Of a stretch of DNA of 64,000 nt, positions 18,847 to 26,939 are shown piece after piece. The stretch's first letter is position 1; each line of letters begins with the position of its first letter. The DNA comes from Nitrospirota bacterium. Lineage in GTDB: Bacteria > Nitrospirota_A > Leptospirillia > Leptospirillales > Leptospirillaceae. The position numbers and the translations under genes are program-made. The stretch lies in contig JAKBPM010000001.1 of assembly GCA_021829515.1 (NCBI GenBank), positions 92,665 through 156,664 of the forward strand, given 5' to 3'. Below the pieces are notes generated by a model. The model had not been told where the DNA came from. It was given only the letters and a program-made list of their open reading frames with translations, and searched no databases.

Positions 18847-20124
18847 CTAATCAGCCTCCTCTCCATTTCTGGAGTGTAAGCCCTTCTCCCAACCCGACTG
18901 ACCGGGCTGATAGTAGTTGTGTTCAGGCGGAATCGACCTCTGGGGAGAAATTCCCTTTGGCTGATCAGGTGGATAAAGATAACTGGACTTCCCTTCTCGC
19001 TTAAAATAAATAGGAACGGGCGGAAGAAACCCATCCCTGACAGCTTGAATGGAGCGATCAATCGCTTTGTAGGCGGCATTGCTTTTTGGAGACAGGGCAA
19101 GGTAAATGGTCGTTTCTGACAAAATAATACGCGCTTCGGGCAATCCGATAGCAGAAACTGCGGCAAGACAAGACGTCGCCATCGTCAGGGCAAAAGGTTC
19201 CGCAAGCCCAATATCTTCGGAGGCCAGAATAATCAATCTTCTGGCGATATACAGAGGGTCCTCCCCTGACTCGATCATCCGGGAAAGCCAATGGAGAGCT
19301 CCATTTGGATCGTGGTTCCTGACCGACTTGATAAATGATGAAATCAAATCAAAATGATTTTCCCGATCAAGATAAAGCCCGCCTGTTTGCCCCATTCCGT
19401 TCAGGAGGGAGGCTTCAGCGATCACAACCTCCTTTTGATCGGAGTGAGAGCGATCCATTTCAAAAGCCCATTCGAGCGCGCCAAGCATTCTCCTTGCATC
19501 TCCACCGGACCTCTCAAGAAGAAGTTTTCGCCCGCTCCCAGAAATGACAACTGGCCGACCGGACTGTCCCGAAAGAAACAAAATGGCCCGATCCAGAATC
19601 TGGCCAATCTCCTCAGGAACAAGAGGGCGAAACTTGATCGAAAGGACTCTTGAAGCAAGAGCCGGGAGAAAGGTTCTCAAGGGGTTTTCATTCGAAAGTC
19701 CAATCAGAATAATATCCCCTTCATCCACCGGCGCGATCAGGAGATCCTGGTGAGTTTTTCCAAGCCTGTCTATTTCTTCCACGACAAGAACATGTCTCGA
19801 ACCTGCTTTGCGGTCTCCCTTTGCCCGATCAATCGATTGTCTTATTTCTGAAGCGGATGTTTCCGAGCCCCTCAGTGTTGTTTGGCAAACTTTATGCAGC
19901 TTGAAAAAAAGATGGATAAAAGCCGATTTTCCACATCCTGGAGGACCATAAAGAACCAGTGACCGCAAAAAACCCGTTTCCAGAACATGACGCAGGACCC
20001 CTCCCTCCTTTGAAACATCCTGTCCGATAAATCCCAATGGACCATCAAGTGATTCAGGCCAAAGACGAGCGGCAAGAGTCGCAAAAGGAAGGCTTGGTGG
20101 ACCATCACCAAAAATGGATTTCAT
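18847..20124 (-). CDS. rarA: RarA/MgsA-type AAA+ ATPase
   Basis: Clamp-loader-like AAA+ protein that acts at stalled replication forks. Seen: Walker A GPPGCGKSA; the arginine-finger segment ALASRVLSIKF; and the C-terminal RarA-specific region with FIKSVRNHDPNGALHWLSRM and ARRLIILASEDIGLA. The Walker B and sensor regions are divergent: VVEEIDRLGKTHQD replaces the usual DEIHRFNKxQQD, and GLSNENP replaces GATTENP. The C-terminus carries ~40 extra Pro/Gln/Ser-rich residues. It is the last gene of the TonB-slt-zapA-6S RNA group. Confidence 0.88.
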   Translation of the reverse strand: MKSIFGDGPPSLPFATLAARLWPESLDGPLGFIGQDVSKEGGVLRHVLETGFLRSLVLYGPPGCGKSAFIHLFFKLHKVCQTTLRGSETSASEIRQSIDRAKGDRKAGSRHVLVVEEIDRLGKTHQDLLIAPVDEGDIILIGLSNENPLRTFLPALASRVLSIKFRPLVPEEIGQILDRAILFLSGQSGRPVVISGSGRKLLLERSGGDARRMLGALEWAFEMDRSHSDQKEVVIAEASLLNGMGQTGGLYLDRENHFDLISSFIKSVRNHDPNGALHWLSRMIESGEDPLYIARRLIILASEDIGLAEPFALTMATSCLAAVSAIGLPEARIILSETTIYLALSPKSNAAYKAIDRSIQAVRDGFLPPVPIYFKREGKSSYLYPPDQPKGISPQRSIPPEHNYYQPGQSGWEKGLHSRNGEEAD

Positions 20125-20199
20125 GGAATTGGCATCCTGCTATAGGGAAAATCGGGGAATGGGCAATGTCGGGAAAAGACCGTCACATGATCAAATAAT

Positions 20200-20376
20200 G
20201 CCCCGCTACTGCCGTTACGGTTTTTTTTGAGATACCTTAGGGGATAAGGATTGGTGCTGTAGGCCATTTTAGGCTTCCCGGAGGTTTCCGGGCATGCTCA
20301 CCATGAACACTGACACACCATTTCTCAAGATTTACAGGTAACAAATTAAACCGCGCCTCGTACAGAGCAGGGCTTC
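20200..20376 (-). ncRNA. ssrS: 6S RNA (ssrS)
   Basis: The stretch directly after zapA has no gene but folds as 6S RNA, the regulator that binds sigma-70 RNA polymerase by mimicking an open promoter. The apical part is nearly identical to the Escherichia coli RNA: GGTGAGCATGC (20302-20292), a CCCGG/CCGGG hairpin, then GAAGCCTAAAA. Closing stems can be drawn. GCCCTGCT (20373-20366) pairs with AGCGGGGC (20207-20200), CGGTTT with AAACCG, and TTGAGA with TCTCAA. The length of ~175 nt fits. The zapA-ssrS order is the same as in proteobacteria. Exact ends are estimated from the terminal stem. Confidence 0.85.
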
Positions 20377-20383
20377 AATCATT

Positions 20384-20725
20384 CTATTCCTGTCTTCCTG
20401 GATCAACAAGTACTTTCTTGGAAGATGCCTGGATATCAAGAAGATTCTTTACAGTCGTATCAAACAAACTTTTCCAGCGATCATTTTCCTTTTTGAGCTG
20501 TGATATTTCTCGGTCTTTACTCAGAACCTCATAGTTCTTTTCGATGGCAACAATAAGCCCTATGACCTCCATTTTCAGATTATCAGATGCCATGATCTTG
20601 GCAACATGAGCCGCAATCATCCGCCCGGACTCTGCCATCTGTTCGGGCTCGAAGACACCTTTGATGGTGAGTGTCTGCTCACCGATACGAACATAACAGA
20701 CCGTATTTTTTTGAGAGGTCTTCAT
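20384..20725 (-). CDS. zapA: ZapA-like cell division protein
   Basis: A 113-residue protein of the ZapA family. The N-terminal half has the strand-helix FtsZ-binding head (VCYVRIGEQTLTIKG), followed by a long C-terminal coiled coil, and it ends in a polar tail. ZapA crosslinks FtsZ protofilaments at the division ring. It overlaps the upstream coiled-coil gene by four bases, and the 6S RNA gene follows immediately, as in many bacteria; this context strengthens both calls. Confidence 0.82.
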   Translation of the reverse strand: MKTSQKNTVCYVRIGEQTLTIKGVFEPEQMAESGRMIAAHVAKIMASDNLKMEVIGLIVAIEKNYEVLSKDREISQLKKENDRWKSLFDTTVKNLLDIQASSKKVLVDPGRQE

Positions 20726-21006
20726 GTGGTTTTATGACCTTCCGGACGACTCTTGTCATTGGAAGAGTCGAGCGCCTTTTCCAGAGTCAATTCAATCCTT
20801 TTCAGTGTTTCTCTCAAAAACACCCTTTCCCGATGGGATAGATTGAGGCGATGAATAAGCCTTGCCTTTTCCCCCTCAACGGAGCGAAGCTCCTGCCGAA
20901 GGGAGAGGATTTCCTTTGTCTGAAGATCGAGAAGTGCCTTCAGGGAATGGACTGCGTCCTGAAGCGTCCGGGCATGCTCCCATTCGACCGGATCTCCGAA
21001 AAGCAT
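20722..21006 (-). CDS. Small coiled-coil protein, possible ZapB-like partner of ZapA
   Basis: A 94-residue hydrophilic protein that is almost entirely heptad-patterned helix (~15-80), with no enzyme motif. It ends in an ATGA overlap with zapA and starts five bases after the lytic transglycosylase stop. Size, coiled coil and position suggest a ZapB-like division-ring protein, but ZapB-type proteins cannot be identified securely from a coiled coil alone. The open frame and tight spacing support that it is a real gene. Confidence 0.65.
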   Translation of the reverse strand: MLFGDPVEWEHARTLQDAVHSLKALLDLQTKEILSLRQELRSVEGEKARLIHRLNLSHRERVFLRETLKRIELTLEKALDSSNDKSRPEGHKTT

Positions 21007-21011
21007 CTACT

Positions 21012-23060
21012 TCATCTCCCTGAGATAAAAAGAGTCGGAGGGGACTTCTGGAGAACAGCGTGGTTCCAGAGAACCTCCCTCGCATAACGCCTGGTCTCAG
21101 TATAGGGAATCCCTTCGATAAAAAAGTCCCAATCCATCGATGCAATGCCTGACCACCTGACAATCGAGTGCATTCCCGCATTATAGGAGGCAACCGCACG
21201 CTCCGGGTTTCCCGGAAAATGATCAAATAGTCTCTTCAGATATAGACCACCAATCAGGGCATTGACATAATCACCCCGAAGTGACCCGAGATTCAAGCGG
21301 GCATCCTCCAAAAGCGAAGGGCTCTCATGACTGATCGTGGAGAGTGCCGTCATCGGCATGAGCTGCATCACTCCCATGGCTCCATCGATAGACAGGACCG
21401 TTGGATCAAACCGGCTTTCCTGCCGGGCAATGGACACAGCCCATGTAACCGGAACCCCCGACCGCTGAAAAGCGGAAATCACTGATGGAGAAAGAGACTC
21501 GGTCTTGGATAAAACAATCGATGGTCGAGTTCTTCCAAGAACGGCATCGATCAGGAGAAGTTTTCGGACGGGATCAAGATGAAGATCCAAAGCTCCATAC
21601 CTGAGAAATCTCTCCTTCGTCATCAAATGATCCCGATACGCAACATAATCGGTCCAGGCGGCCCCCCACAACCCCAATTGAATCAACTTCAGAAGCCTCT
21701 GCCGATGGGACAACGTCAAATGAGACATCTGTGGAGACGGATGATGGAAGGCAACAGGCAAACTCCCGCAATCGTCTCCGCAGGACAAACTCGCCCAAAG
21801 CGAATAAACAGACGCGGGCCATAACTTCATGACCTTGCGGTAGCGTCTTTGGGCTTGTTCAAGTCGATGTTCCCGTGCATCGAGTCTTCCCAAAAAATAA
21901 GTGACACGGGGAAGAAGCTCATCATCCCCTTCATCTATCAGGATTGAGGAAAGCTCCTTCCATAGGGTACGGGCTTGTTCTGTTTCTCCATGGGAAAAGA
22001 ACCAGAGCCCTGAAAGCCACAAGGAAGTCTCGCCGGATGAGAGGGACTTCAGCGGAGGCGGAGGTAACCAGAGAGGATCAAAAGTGGTTTTTCCCGACGC
22101 AATCGAGGCCCGGAGAGAAGCATTGGAAAGGACTCTTCCTGCTATAGACAAAGGATAACGGGAGAGAAAATGGTGAAGGCAATCTTGCTTCACCGTGTTG
22201 GAACCTTCTGCCGAGCACCCTTCAAGCCACAAAGATGACAAAAGCTTTGCCCCTTTTGCCGACTTGCCTTTTTCAATCAGGGACAGTGCCTCATCTTTTC
22301 TGGACTCGGAAAGAAGGCCAGAAGCCGCAAAAAGGATTGCCCGGTCGCGATAGGGAAAAGCAGGACGAGTTTTGAGATAGGCCAATGCTTCATTCAAAAC
22401 AATTTTCTTTTGTCCCATGGAATAAAGTGTTCTCCAACGTGGGATCAGGAATGCCCCCATGGATACGTTATTTGGTAAACGCTGGAGGGCAAGCCCCGCT
22501 TCCGGAGCAAGAGGATGATACTGGTAAATGCTCTTCCAAAGTGCCAAAGCCCGTTGGAAATGGCCCCGGTGATATTCCAACAGGGATCGTTGCCACAACG
22601 CCTGAGCGGAATGGGAACCAGATCCTCCTTCCGGATGAAAATAATTCGAGTCTGGGAACATTGCTGACAATCGGCGAAAAAGAGAGTCCCCTGAATATTT
22701 CTTTCCCATCTGTCCCTGGTAGGCTCTCCAGAAAACAAGGTCCGCATTCCTGCCCACATGTCTCAGGACTTTCCTGATTTTGGAATCCGACAGGGAAGCT
22801 GGAGGATTGAGGTATCCTTCAAGGAGGTAATATTGATTGCGTCGCTGCCGGGAAAATCCATTGACTTCCGGGACTGTAATCTTTCGGATGTCTGCTTTCG
22901 CCTTTTTTTCATCCCCAAAAGACAGATCTCTGACAACCCTGACAAGTGGATTTCCAGAAGATCGACCCTGGAGGGAAGTATCCGCATAAGCAGAAAAAAA
23001 TGGGAAAAGAATCGTTATGGAAACAGACAAGACAATCCCGGAGAACCTATTGAATGACAT
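21012..23060 (-). CDS. Slt-type soluble lytic murein transglycosylase
   Basis: A 682-residue periplasmic protein with a signal peptide (residues 1-27, cleavage likely after SAYA). A long alpha-helical superhelical region with TPR-like repeats (~50-500) leads to a C-terminal transglycosylase domain. The catalytic motif is IARQESRFDP with Glu at ~548, followed by GAMGVMQLMP and AVASYNAGMHSI. These match Slt70 family 1. The enzyme cleaves peptidoglycan glycan strands with 1,6-anhydro formation. It overlaps the TonB-like gene by 14 bases. Confidence 0.92.
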   Translation of the reverse strand: MSFNRFSGIVLSVSITILFPFFSAYADTSLQGRSSGNPLVRVVRDLSFGDEKKAKADIRKITVPEVNGFSRQRRNQYYLLEGYLNPPASLSDSKIRKVLRHVGRNADLVFWRAYQGQMGKKYSGDSLFRRLSAMFPDSNYFHPEGGSGSHSAQALWQRSLLEYHRGHFQRALALWKSIYQYHPLAPEAGLALQRLPNNVSMGAFLIPRWRTLYSMGQKKIVLNEALAYLKTRPAFPYRDRAILFAASGLLSESRKDEALSLIEKGKSAKGAKLLSSLWLEGCSAEGSNTVKQDCLHHFLSRYPLSIAGRVLSNASLRASIASGKTTFDPLWLPPPPLKSLSSGETSLWLSGLWFFSHGETEQARTLWKELSSILIDEGDDELLPRVTYFLGRLDAREHRLEQAQRRYRKVMKLWPASVYSLWASLSCGDDCGSLPVAFHHPSPQMSHLTLSHRQRLLKLIQLGLWGAAWTDYVAYRDHLMTKERFLRYGALDLHLDPVRKLLLIDAVLGRTRPSIVLSKTESLSPSVISAFQRSGVPVTWAVSIARQESRFDPTVLSIDGAMGVMQLMPMTALSTISHESPSLLEDARLNLGSLRGDYVNALIGGLYLKRLFDHFPGNPERAVASYNAGMHSIVRWSGIASMDWDFFIEGIPYTETRRYAREVLWNHAVLQKSPPTLFISGR

Positions 23061-24186
23061 GGAACCCTCCGTTATAAAAAATAAAGGCCCAGGTCAATGT
23101 TAGCTCTTTTTTATGAAAGGCGGTCGGGAGTGGAATATAGGGAGATGCCACACGGACAATTCTCAATGCTTCTTCGTCAAGAATGGCCGACCCGGAACTT
23201 CTTGAAAGTGTCACCCCGTCCAGTGTTCCGTCCGCAAGGATTCGGAAGGTCACAAGAGCCCGGCCCGTTATTCCCCGAGAGGCAGCCTCTTCAGGATATT
23301 CTCCTATTGTCTCAAAACGTTCCTGTATTCGCTTTATATAGCTTGAATAGGTTTCATCTTCCAGATTGGCCATAATCCGGTCTGTTGGATCGGGCTTGTC
23401 CGAATATGCCGGAGATAGATCCTTGGAAAGATTCAGGTTCTTGGAAAAAGGATCCCCCAGAGATTCCTGGGACAAGATCCGATTGAGATCCTTTGGTGAG
23501 ATTTTCCGGACAATTTTCGTTGGTTTTTCCGGTTTTTCACTTGGAGAGACTGGAGCCGTTTTAGCCATTCGTTCAGAATGTTTTTCAGTCTCCTTGGCTT
23601 TGTTATGATTAGGGTGATCATGCCTTTCGGATTTTTTGACCTGTGAAAGCCCGGGTTCCATCTTGGCAAGGGGAGCTTCCCTTTCCGGCTCCGATGGTGC
23701 AACCTTTGGACGGGGCGTTACCACTCTTGGCGGAGGGGGTGCGGTCGATGGCCTTAAAACTGTTTTCGAGTCATGATGGTTAGGCTTGCCTGAAAGGGAA
23801 TGCCCTTTCGGAAGCGGCGGAGCAACCGTCCGGGTCGATTGAGGAACCTTTGATGGATCAAGGATGTCAACAAATACAGGCTTTCTTTCTTCTGCCAGCT
23901 TTTTTCTCATCGCCTCGGTCATCGGTGGTTTTTGTGGAGCGATCAGATCCTCAAGACGATTCAAAAGCGCAGGATCCTTGATCATCAAAAGCAACAAGGA
24001 GCCGTGAAGCAGGATGGAGACAAGGACAAACCAGCGAAAGGCCCACCGTATATCGTCTTCACCATGGTTAACAAGAATCAGCGCCTGCCGGTAAGGAGGC
24101 TTTTCAAATGCATCGAATTCGATGATACCCGCTCCTCGAAAGGCGCAACTCGCCCACGGTTGATTTTTCTCTCTTCTTGAGTCCAA
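23047..24186 (-). CDS. TonB/TolA-like energy-transducing protein
   Basis: A 379-residue inner-membrane-anchored protein. It has ~48 cytoplasmic residues, a transmembrane helix (~49-69), a long Pro/Lys/Glu-rich periplasmic linker (~110-280) and a C-terminal TonB domain (GRALVTFRILADGTLDGVTL, then the LDEEALRIV and ASPYIPLP segments). TonB proteins transmit proton-motive force to outer-membrane receptors, normally with ExbB/ExbD. Neither partner is nearby, and the gene is instead coupled to slt and zapA. A TolA-like role in envelope constriction is therefore an alternative. Confidence 0.82.
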   Translation of the reverse strand: MDSRREKNQPWASCAFRGAGIIEFDAFEKPPYRQALILVNHGEDDIRWAFRWFVLVSILLHGSLLLLMIKDPALLNRLEDLIAPQKPPMTEAMRKKLAEERKPVFVDILDPSKVPQSTRTVAPPLPKGHSLSGKPNHHDSKTVLRPSTAPPPPRVVTPRPKVAPSEPEREAPLAKMEPGLSQVKKSERHDHPNHNKAKETEKHSERMAKTAPVSPSEKPEKPTKIVRKISPKDLNRILSQESLGDPFSKNLNLSKDLSPAYSDKPDPTDRIMANLEDETYSSYIKRIQERFETIGEYPEEAASRGITGRALVTFRILADGTLDGVTLSRSSGSAILDEEALRIVRVASPYIPLPTAFHKKELTLTWAFIFYNGGFHVIQ

Positions 24187-24276
24187 ATTGAACCATCTAT
24201 GGTTTCCCTTGTGATATTCTATTCGAACAACTAATCAAAACAAAATCTCAAGATCGGAGAAGCTCCTGCTCCCCCC

Positions 24277-25128
24277 ATGGAAAAGATGATGACGATCCCG
24301 CCCCACAGAGCCAGAAAAAGTCTGGGGCAAAATTTTCTGACTGATCCGTCCATAGCTCAAAAAATTGTGGATTTCCTTGATCCCGCCATTCCGAAGGAAA
24401 CACCATTGATAGAGATCGGACCGGGGAAAGGGATTCTCACAAGGGCTCTCCTGAATAAAACATCAAACCTTATCCTTCTGGAAAAGGATAACACTCTGAT
24501 TCCAGACCTAACGGAGCGTTTCGGAACCATTCCCGGAGTCAGGATCATCCGGGCCGATGCGCTTGATTATCCTTTTGGGGAAGGAGATGCCTACCAGTCT
24601 CCCCCATTCTCCGGAGGGGACTACCGGATCGTGTCAAACCTCCCATACAATATATCCGTACCATTGTTGTTTCGATTTTTGTCGACTCCAAAACCGCCCT
24701 TGGAAATGGTCCTGATGTTCCAGCGTGAAGTGGCCAGAAGGATCGTTGCTTCCACAGGATCCGATGATTACGGACATCTGTCGGTAGCGATGGCGCTTTC
24801 GGCTTCGGCAAGAAAGGTTCTCGATCTGAAGCCCGGATCTTTCTATCCGGCACCAAAGGTTCACTCCTCTGTTGTTCTGATCCAGCCAAGGATCTTTGAG
24901 AGCGATGGAGAGAGGGAACAAATACGCAATGCATTAACTTTATCCAGAAAACTTTTTTCTTACAGGAGAAGAACCCTTCAAAACGCTCTACAACTGGCTT
25001 TTCCAGAAACACCTAAGAGTGATTTTGAGGAGATCATCAATCTATCAGGACTTTCTCCGGCAAAAAGAGTCGAACGGTTGCTTCCGGAGGAATTTCATCT
25101 CATATCCATGACAATGCAAGAAACCTGA
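24277..25128 (+). CDS. rsmA: 16S rRNA dimethyladenosine transferase
   Basis: KsgA/RsmA dimethylates the two adjacent adenines in the 3'-terminal loop of 16S rRNA. Seen: the N-terminal KSLGQNFLTDPSIAQKIV, SAM motif I IEIGPGKGILTRAL, the RADALDY segment, and the catalytic motif IV VSNLPYNISVPLL. The C-terminal helical domain is complete (283 residues). It is transcribed divergently from the TonB gene across a 90-base gap, which must hold promoters for both. The first ATG (24277) has no strong ribosome site; ATGs at 24286 and 24289 are alternatives. Confidence 0.95.
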   Translation: MEKMMTIPPHRARKSLGQNFLTDPSIAQKIVDFLDPAIPKETPLIEIGPGKGILTRALLNKTSNLILLEKDNTLIPDLTERFGTIPGVRIIRADALDYPFGEGDAYQSPPFSGGDYRIVSNLPYNISVPLLFRFLSTPKPPLEMVLMFQREVARRIVASTGSDDYGHLSVAMALSASARKVLDLKPGSFYPAPKVHSSVVLIQPRIFESDGEREQIRNALTLSRKLFSYRRRTLQNALQLAFPETPKSDFEEIINLSGLSPAKRVERLLPEEFHLISMTMQET

Positions 25129-25204
25129 AACAAAAACACGAATACACCGGAGAAATCTTTGCGAACCGGAATCCGAACAAACAGAACAAGGAGAATATTA
25201 TCCA

Positions 25205-26905
25205 GTGAATGCAGATATCCAGCCCATTGCCCCACCTGAACCGATCTTACCCGGAAAAGTAAGAATCATTCCATTAGGTGGAATCGGTGAAATTGGAATG
25301 AACATGACCGCATATGAAACATCCGAGGGAATTATTGTTGTGGATTGCGGCGTCCTTTTCCCGGAGGACGATCTTCTCGGCATTGACCTGATCATCCCAG
25401 ACTTTTCCTATCTCAAGGAAAATCGCAAAAAAGTTCTTGCACTTTTCCTGACCCATGGTCATGAAGACCATATTGGAGCCGTCCCCTACTTTCTTCGGGA
25501 GTTCAATGTTCCGATTTTTGGAACAGCACTGACACTTGGACTTCTTGAAGGCAAGCTCAAGCAACATAAAAACATTACAGAAACGAAGCTTGTGACACTG
25601 AAGCCGAGAGAAGCCTGCACAATGGGGCCCTTTTCGGTCGAACCCATCCGGATTACCCATTCCATCGCAGACGGGGTTTCCTTTGCGATCACAACGGAGG
25701 CCGGCACAATCCTCCATACCGGTGACTTTAAGGTTGACCTGACCCCCATCGACGGAGAGCATTTCGACATGCACCGATTTTGCGCACTCGGAGACCAGGG
25801 CATCCTCTGTCTCATGAGTGACAGCACCAATTCAGAAAAATCCGGGCTTTCCCTGTCGGAAGCCCTCGTGGCTGAACCTCTTCATCAGTTGATCTCAATG
25901 GCACCAGGAAGGGTCATCGTGGCAACATTCTCATCCAATATCCACAGATTGCAACAGGTGGCGGATGTTTCTATCCGGCTGGGAAGAAAGATTGCATTTA
26001 CTGGCCGCTCGATGGAAACAAACTACAAGATCGCTACTGAACTGGGTTATCTGCACATCCCTGCGGACAAGGTTATAAAACTTGACCAGGCAACCCTACT
26101 TCCCCCCGGGGAGGTGACAATCATCACAACCGGAAGCCAGGGGGAGCCAATGAGTGCCCTTTTCCGTATGGCTCTTGGTGATCACAAACATATTGCCATC
26201 GGACCAAATGACACGATTTTGTTATCCGCACGGGTAATTCCCGGAAACGAAAGGGCCATCGGCAAAATCATCAACCTCCTCTCCAGAAAAGGCGCTGTTG
26301 TCCATTATCAGAGAGTCTCTGAAATACATGTTTCTGGCCATGCAAGTCAGGAAGATCAAAAGATGATGATCCGGATGCTCAAACCAAAGTTCTTTGTACC
26401 CATGCATGGTGAGTACAGAATGCTTTCAAGACATGCAAAGACAGCCATGGCTACAGGGGTCCCGGAACATAATGTTTTTGTCATTGAAAACGGTGATGTC
26501 CTTGAACTTGGGCCGGATCAGGCTGAAGTACTTCAGAAGATACCCAGCGGAAGAACCTTTGTGGATGGAAAAGGTGTTGGAGATGTCGAAGAAGTTGTGA
26601 TCCGCGATCGACAAAGGCTTGGCTCGGATGGCATTGTGACCGTGATCGTTGCACTTTCCCAGCAAACTGGTGATATGGTCATGGGTCCTGAAGTCACAAC
26701 CAGGGGTGTTGTCCTCTCAGATCTTTCTCTCGAACTGACAGCGCTGATCAAAACTCATGTGGAAATTGCCATCAACTCCTCCGAGCCTGAGGTCAGGAAA
26801 GAGTCATCCGCTCTCAAAACAATGATCCACAATAGCCTTAGAAAGTATTTCAAGAAGAACTTTGAGCGGGACCCTGTCATCATTCCCATCATACTCGAGA
26901 TGTAA
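25205..26905 (+). CDS. rnj: Ribonuclease J
   Basis: Metallo-beta-lactamase/beta-CASP RNase with 5'-to-3' exo- and endonuclease activity in mRNA decay and rRNA maturation. The zinc motif LTHGHEDHIG lies at residues ~82-91. Further ligands appear in HTGDFKVD and DSTNSEKSG, the beta-CASP signature is in ATFSSNIHRLQQ and SGHASQED, and the C-terminal domain is complete, at 566 residues in all. The start is GTG at 25205, with AAGGAG eleven bases upstream. Together with RNase Y in this window it implies a Gram-positive-like RNA decay set. Confidence 0.95.
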   Translation: MNADIQPIAPPEPILPGKVRIIPLGGIGEIGMNMTAYETSEGIIVVDCGVLFPEDDLLGIDLIIPDFSYLKENRKKVLALFLTHGHEDHIGAVPYFLREFNVPIFGTALTLGLLEGKLKQHKNITETKLVTLKPREACTMGPFSVEPIRITHSIADGVSFAITTEAGTILHTGDFKVDLTPIDGEHFDMHRFCALGDQGILCLMSDSTNSEKSGLSLSEALVAEPLHQLISMAPGRVIVATFSSNIHRLQQVADVSIRLGRKIAFTGRSMETNYKIATELGYLHIPADKVIKLDQATLLPPGEVTIITTGSQGEPMSALFRMALGDHKHIAIGPNDTILLSARVIPGNERAIGKIINLLSRKGAVVHYQRVSEIHVSGHASQEDQKMMIRMLKPKFFVPMHGEYRMLSRHAKTAMATGVPEHNVFVIENGDVLELGPDQAEVLQKIPSGRTFVDGKGVGDVEEVVIRDRQRLGSDGIVTVIVALSQQTGDMVMGPEVTTRGVVLSDLSLELTALIKTHVEIAINSSEPEVRKESSALKTMIHNSLRKYFKKNFERDPVIIPIILEM

Positions 26906-26939
26906 AAATGTCCCATAAAATCATATCAGCAGGAAAATC

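Noticed and set aside
24187..24276. Divergent promoters between the TonB-like gene and ksgA
   Set aside because: Promoters must exist here, but candidate -35/-10 pairs (for example TTGAAC with TGATAT) are too weak to place.
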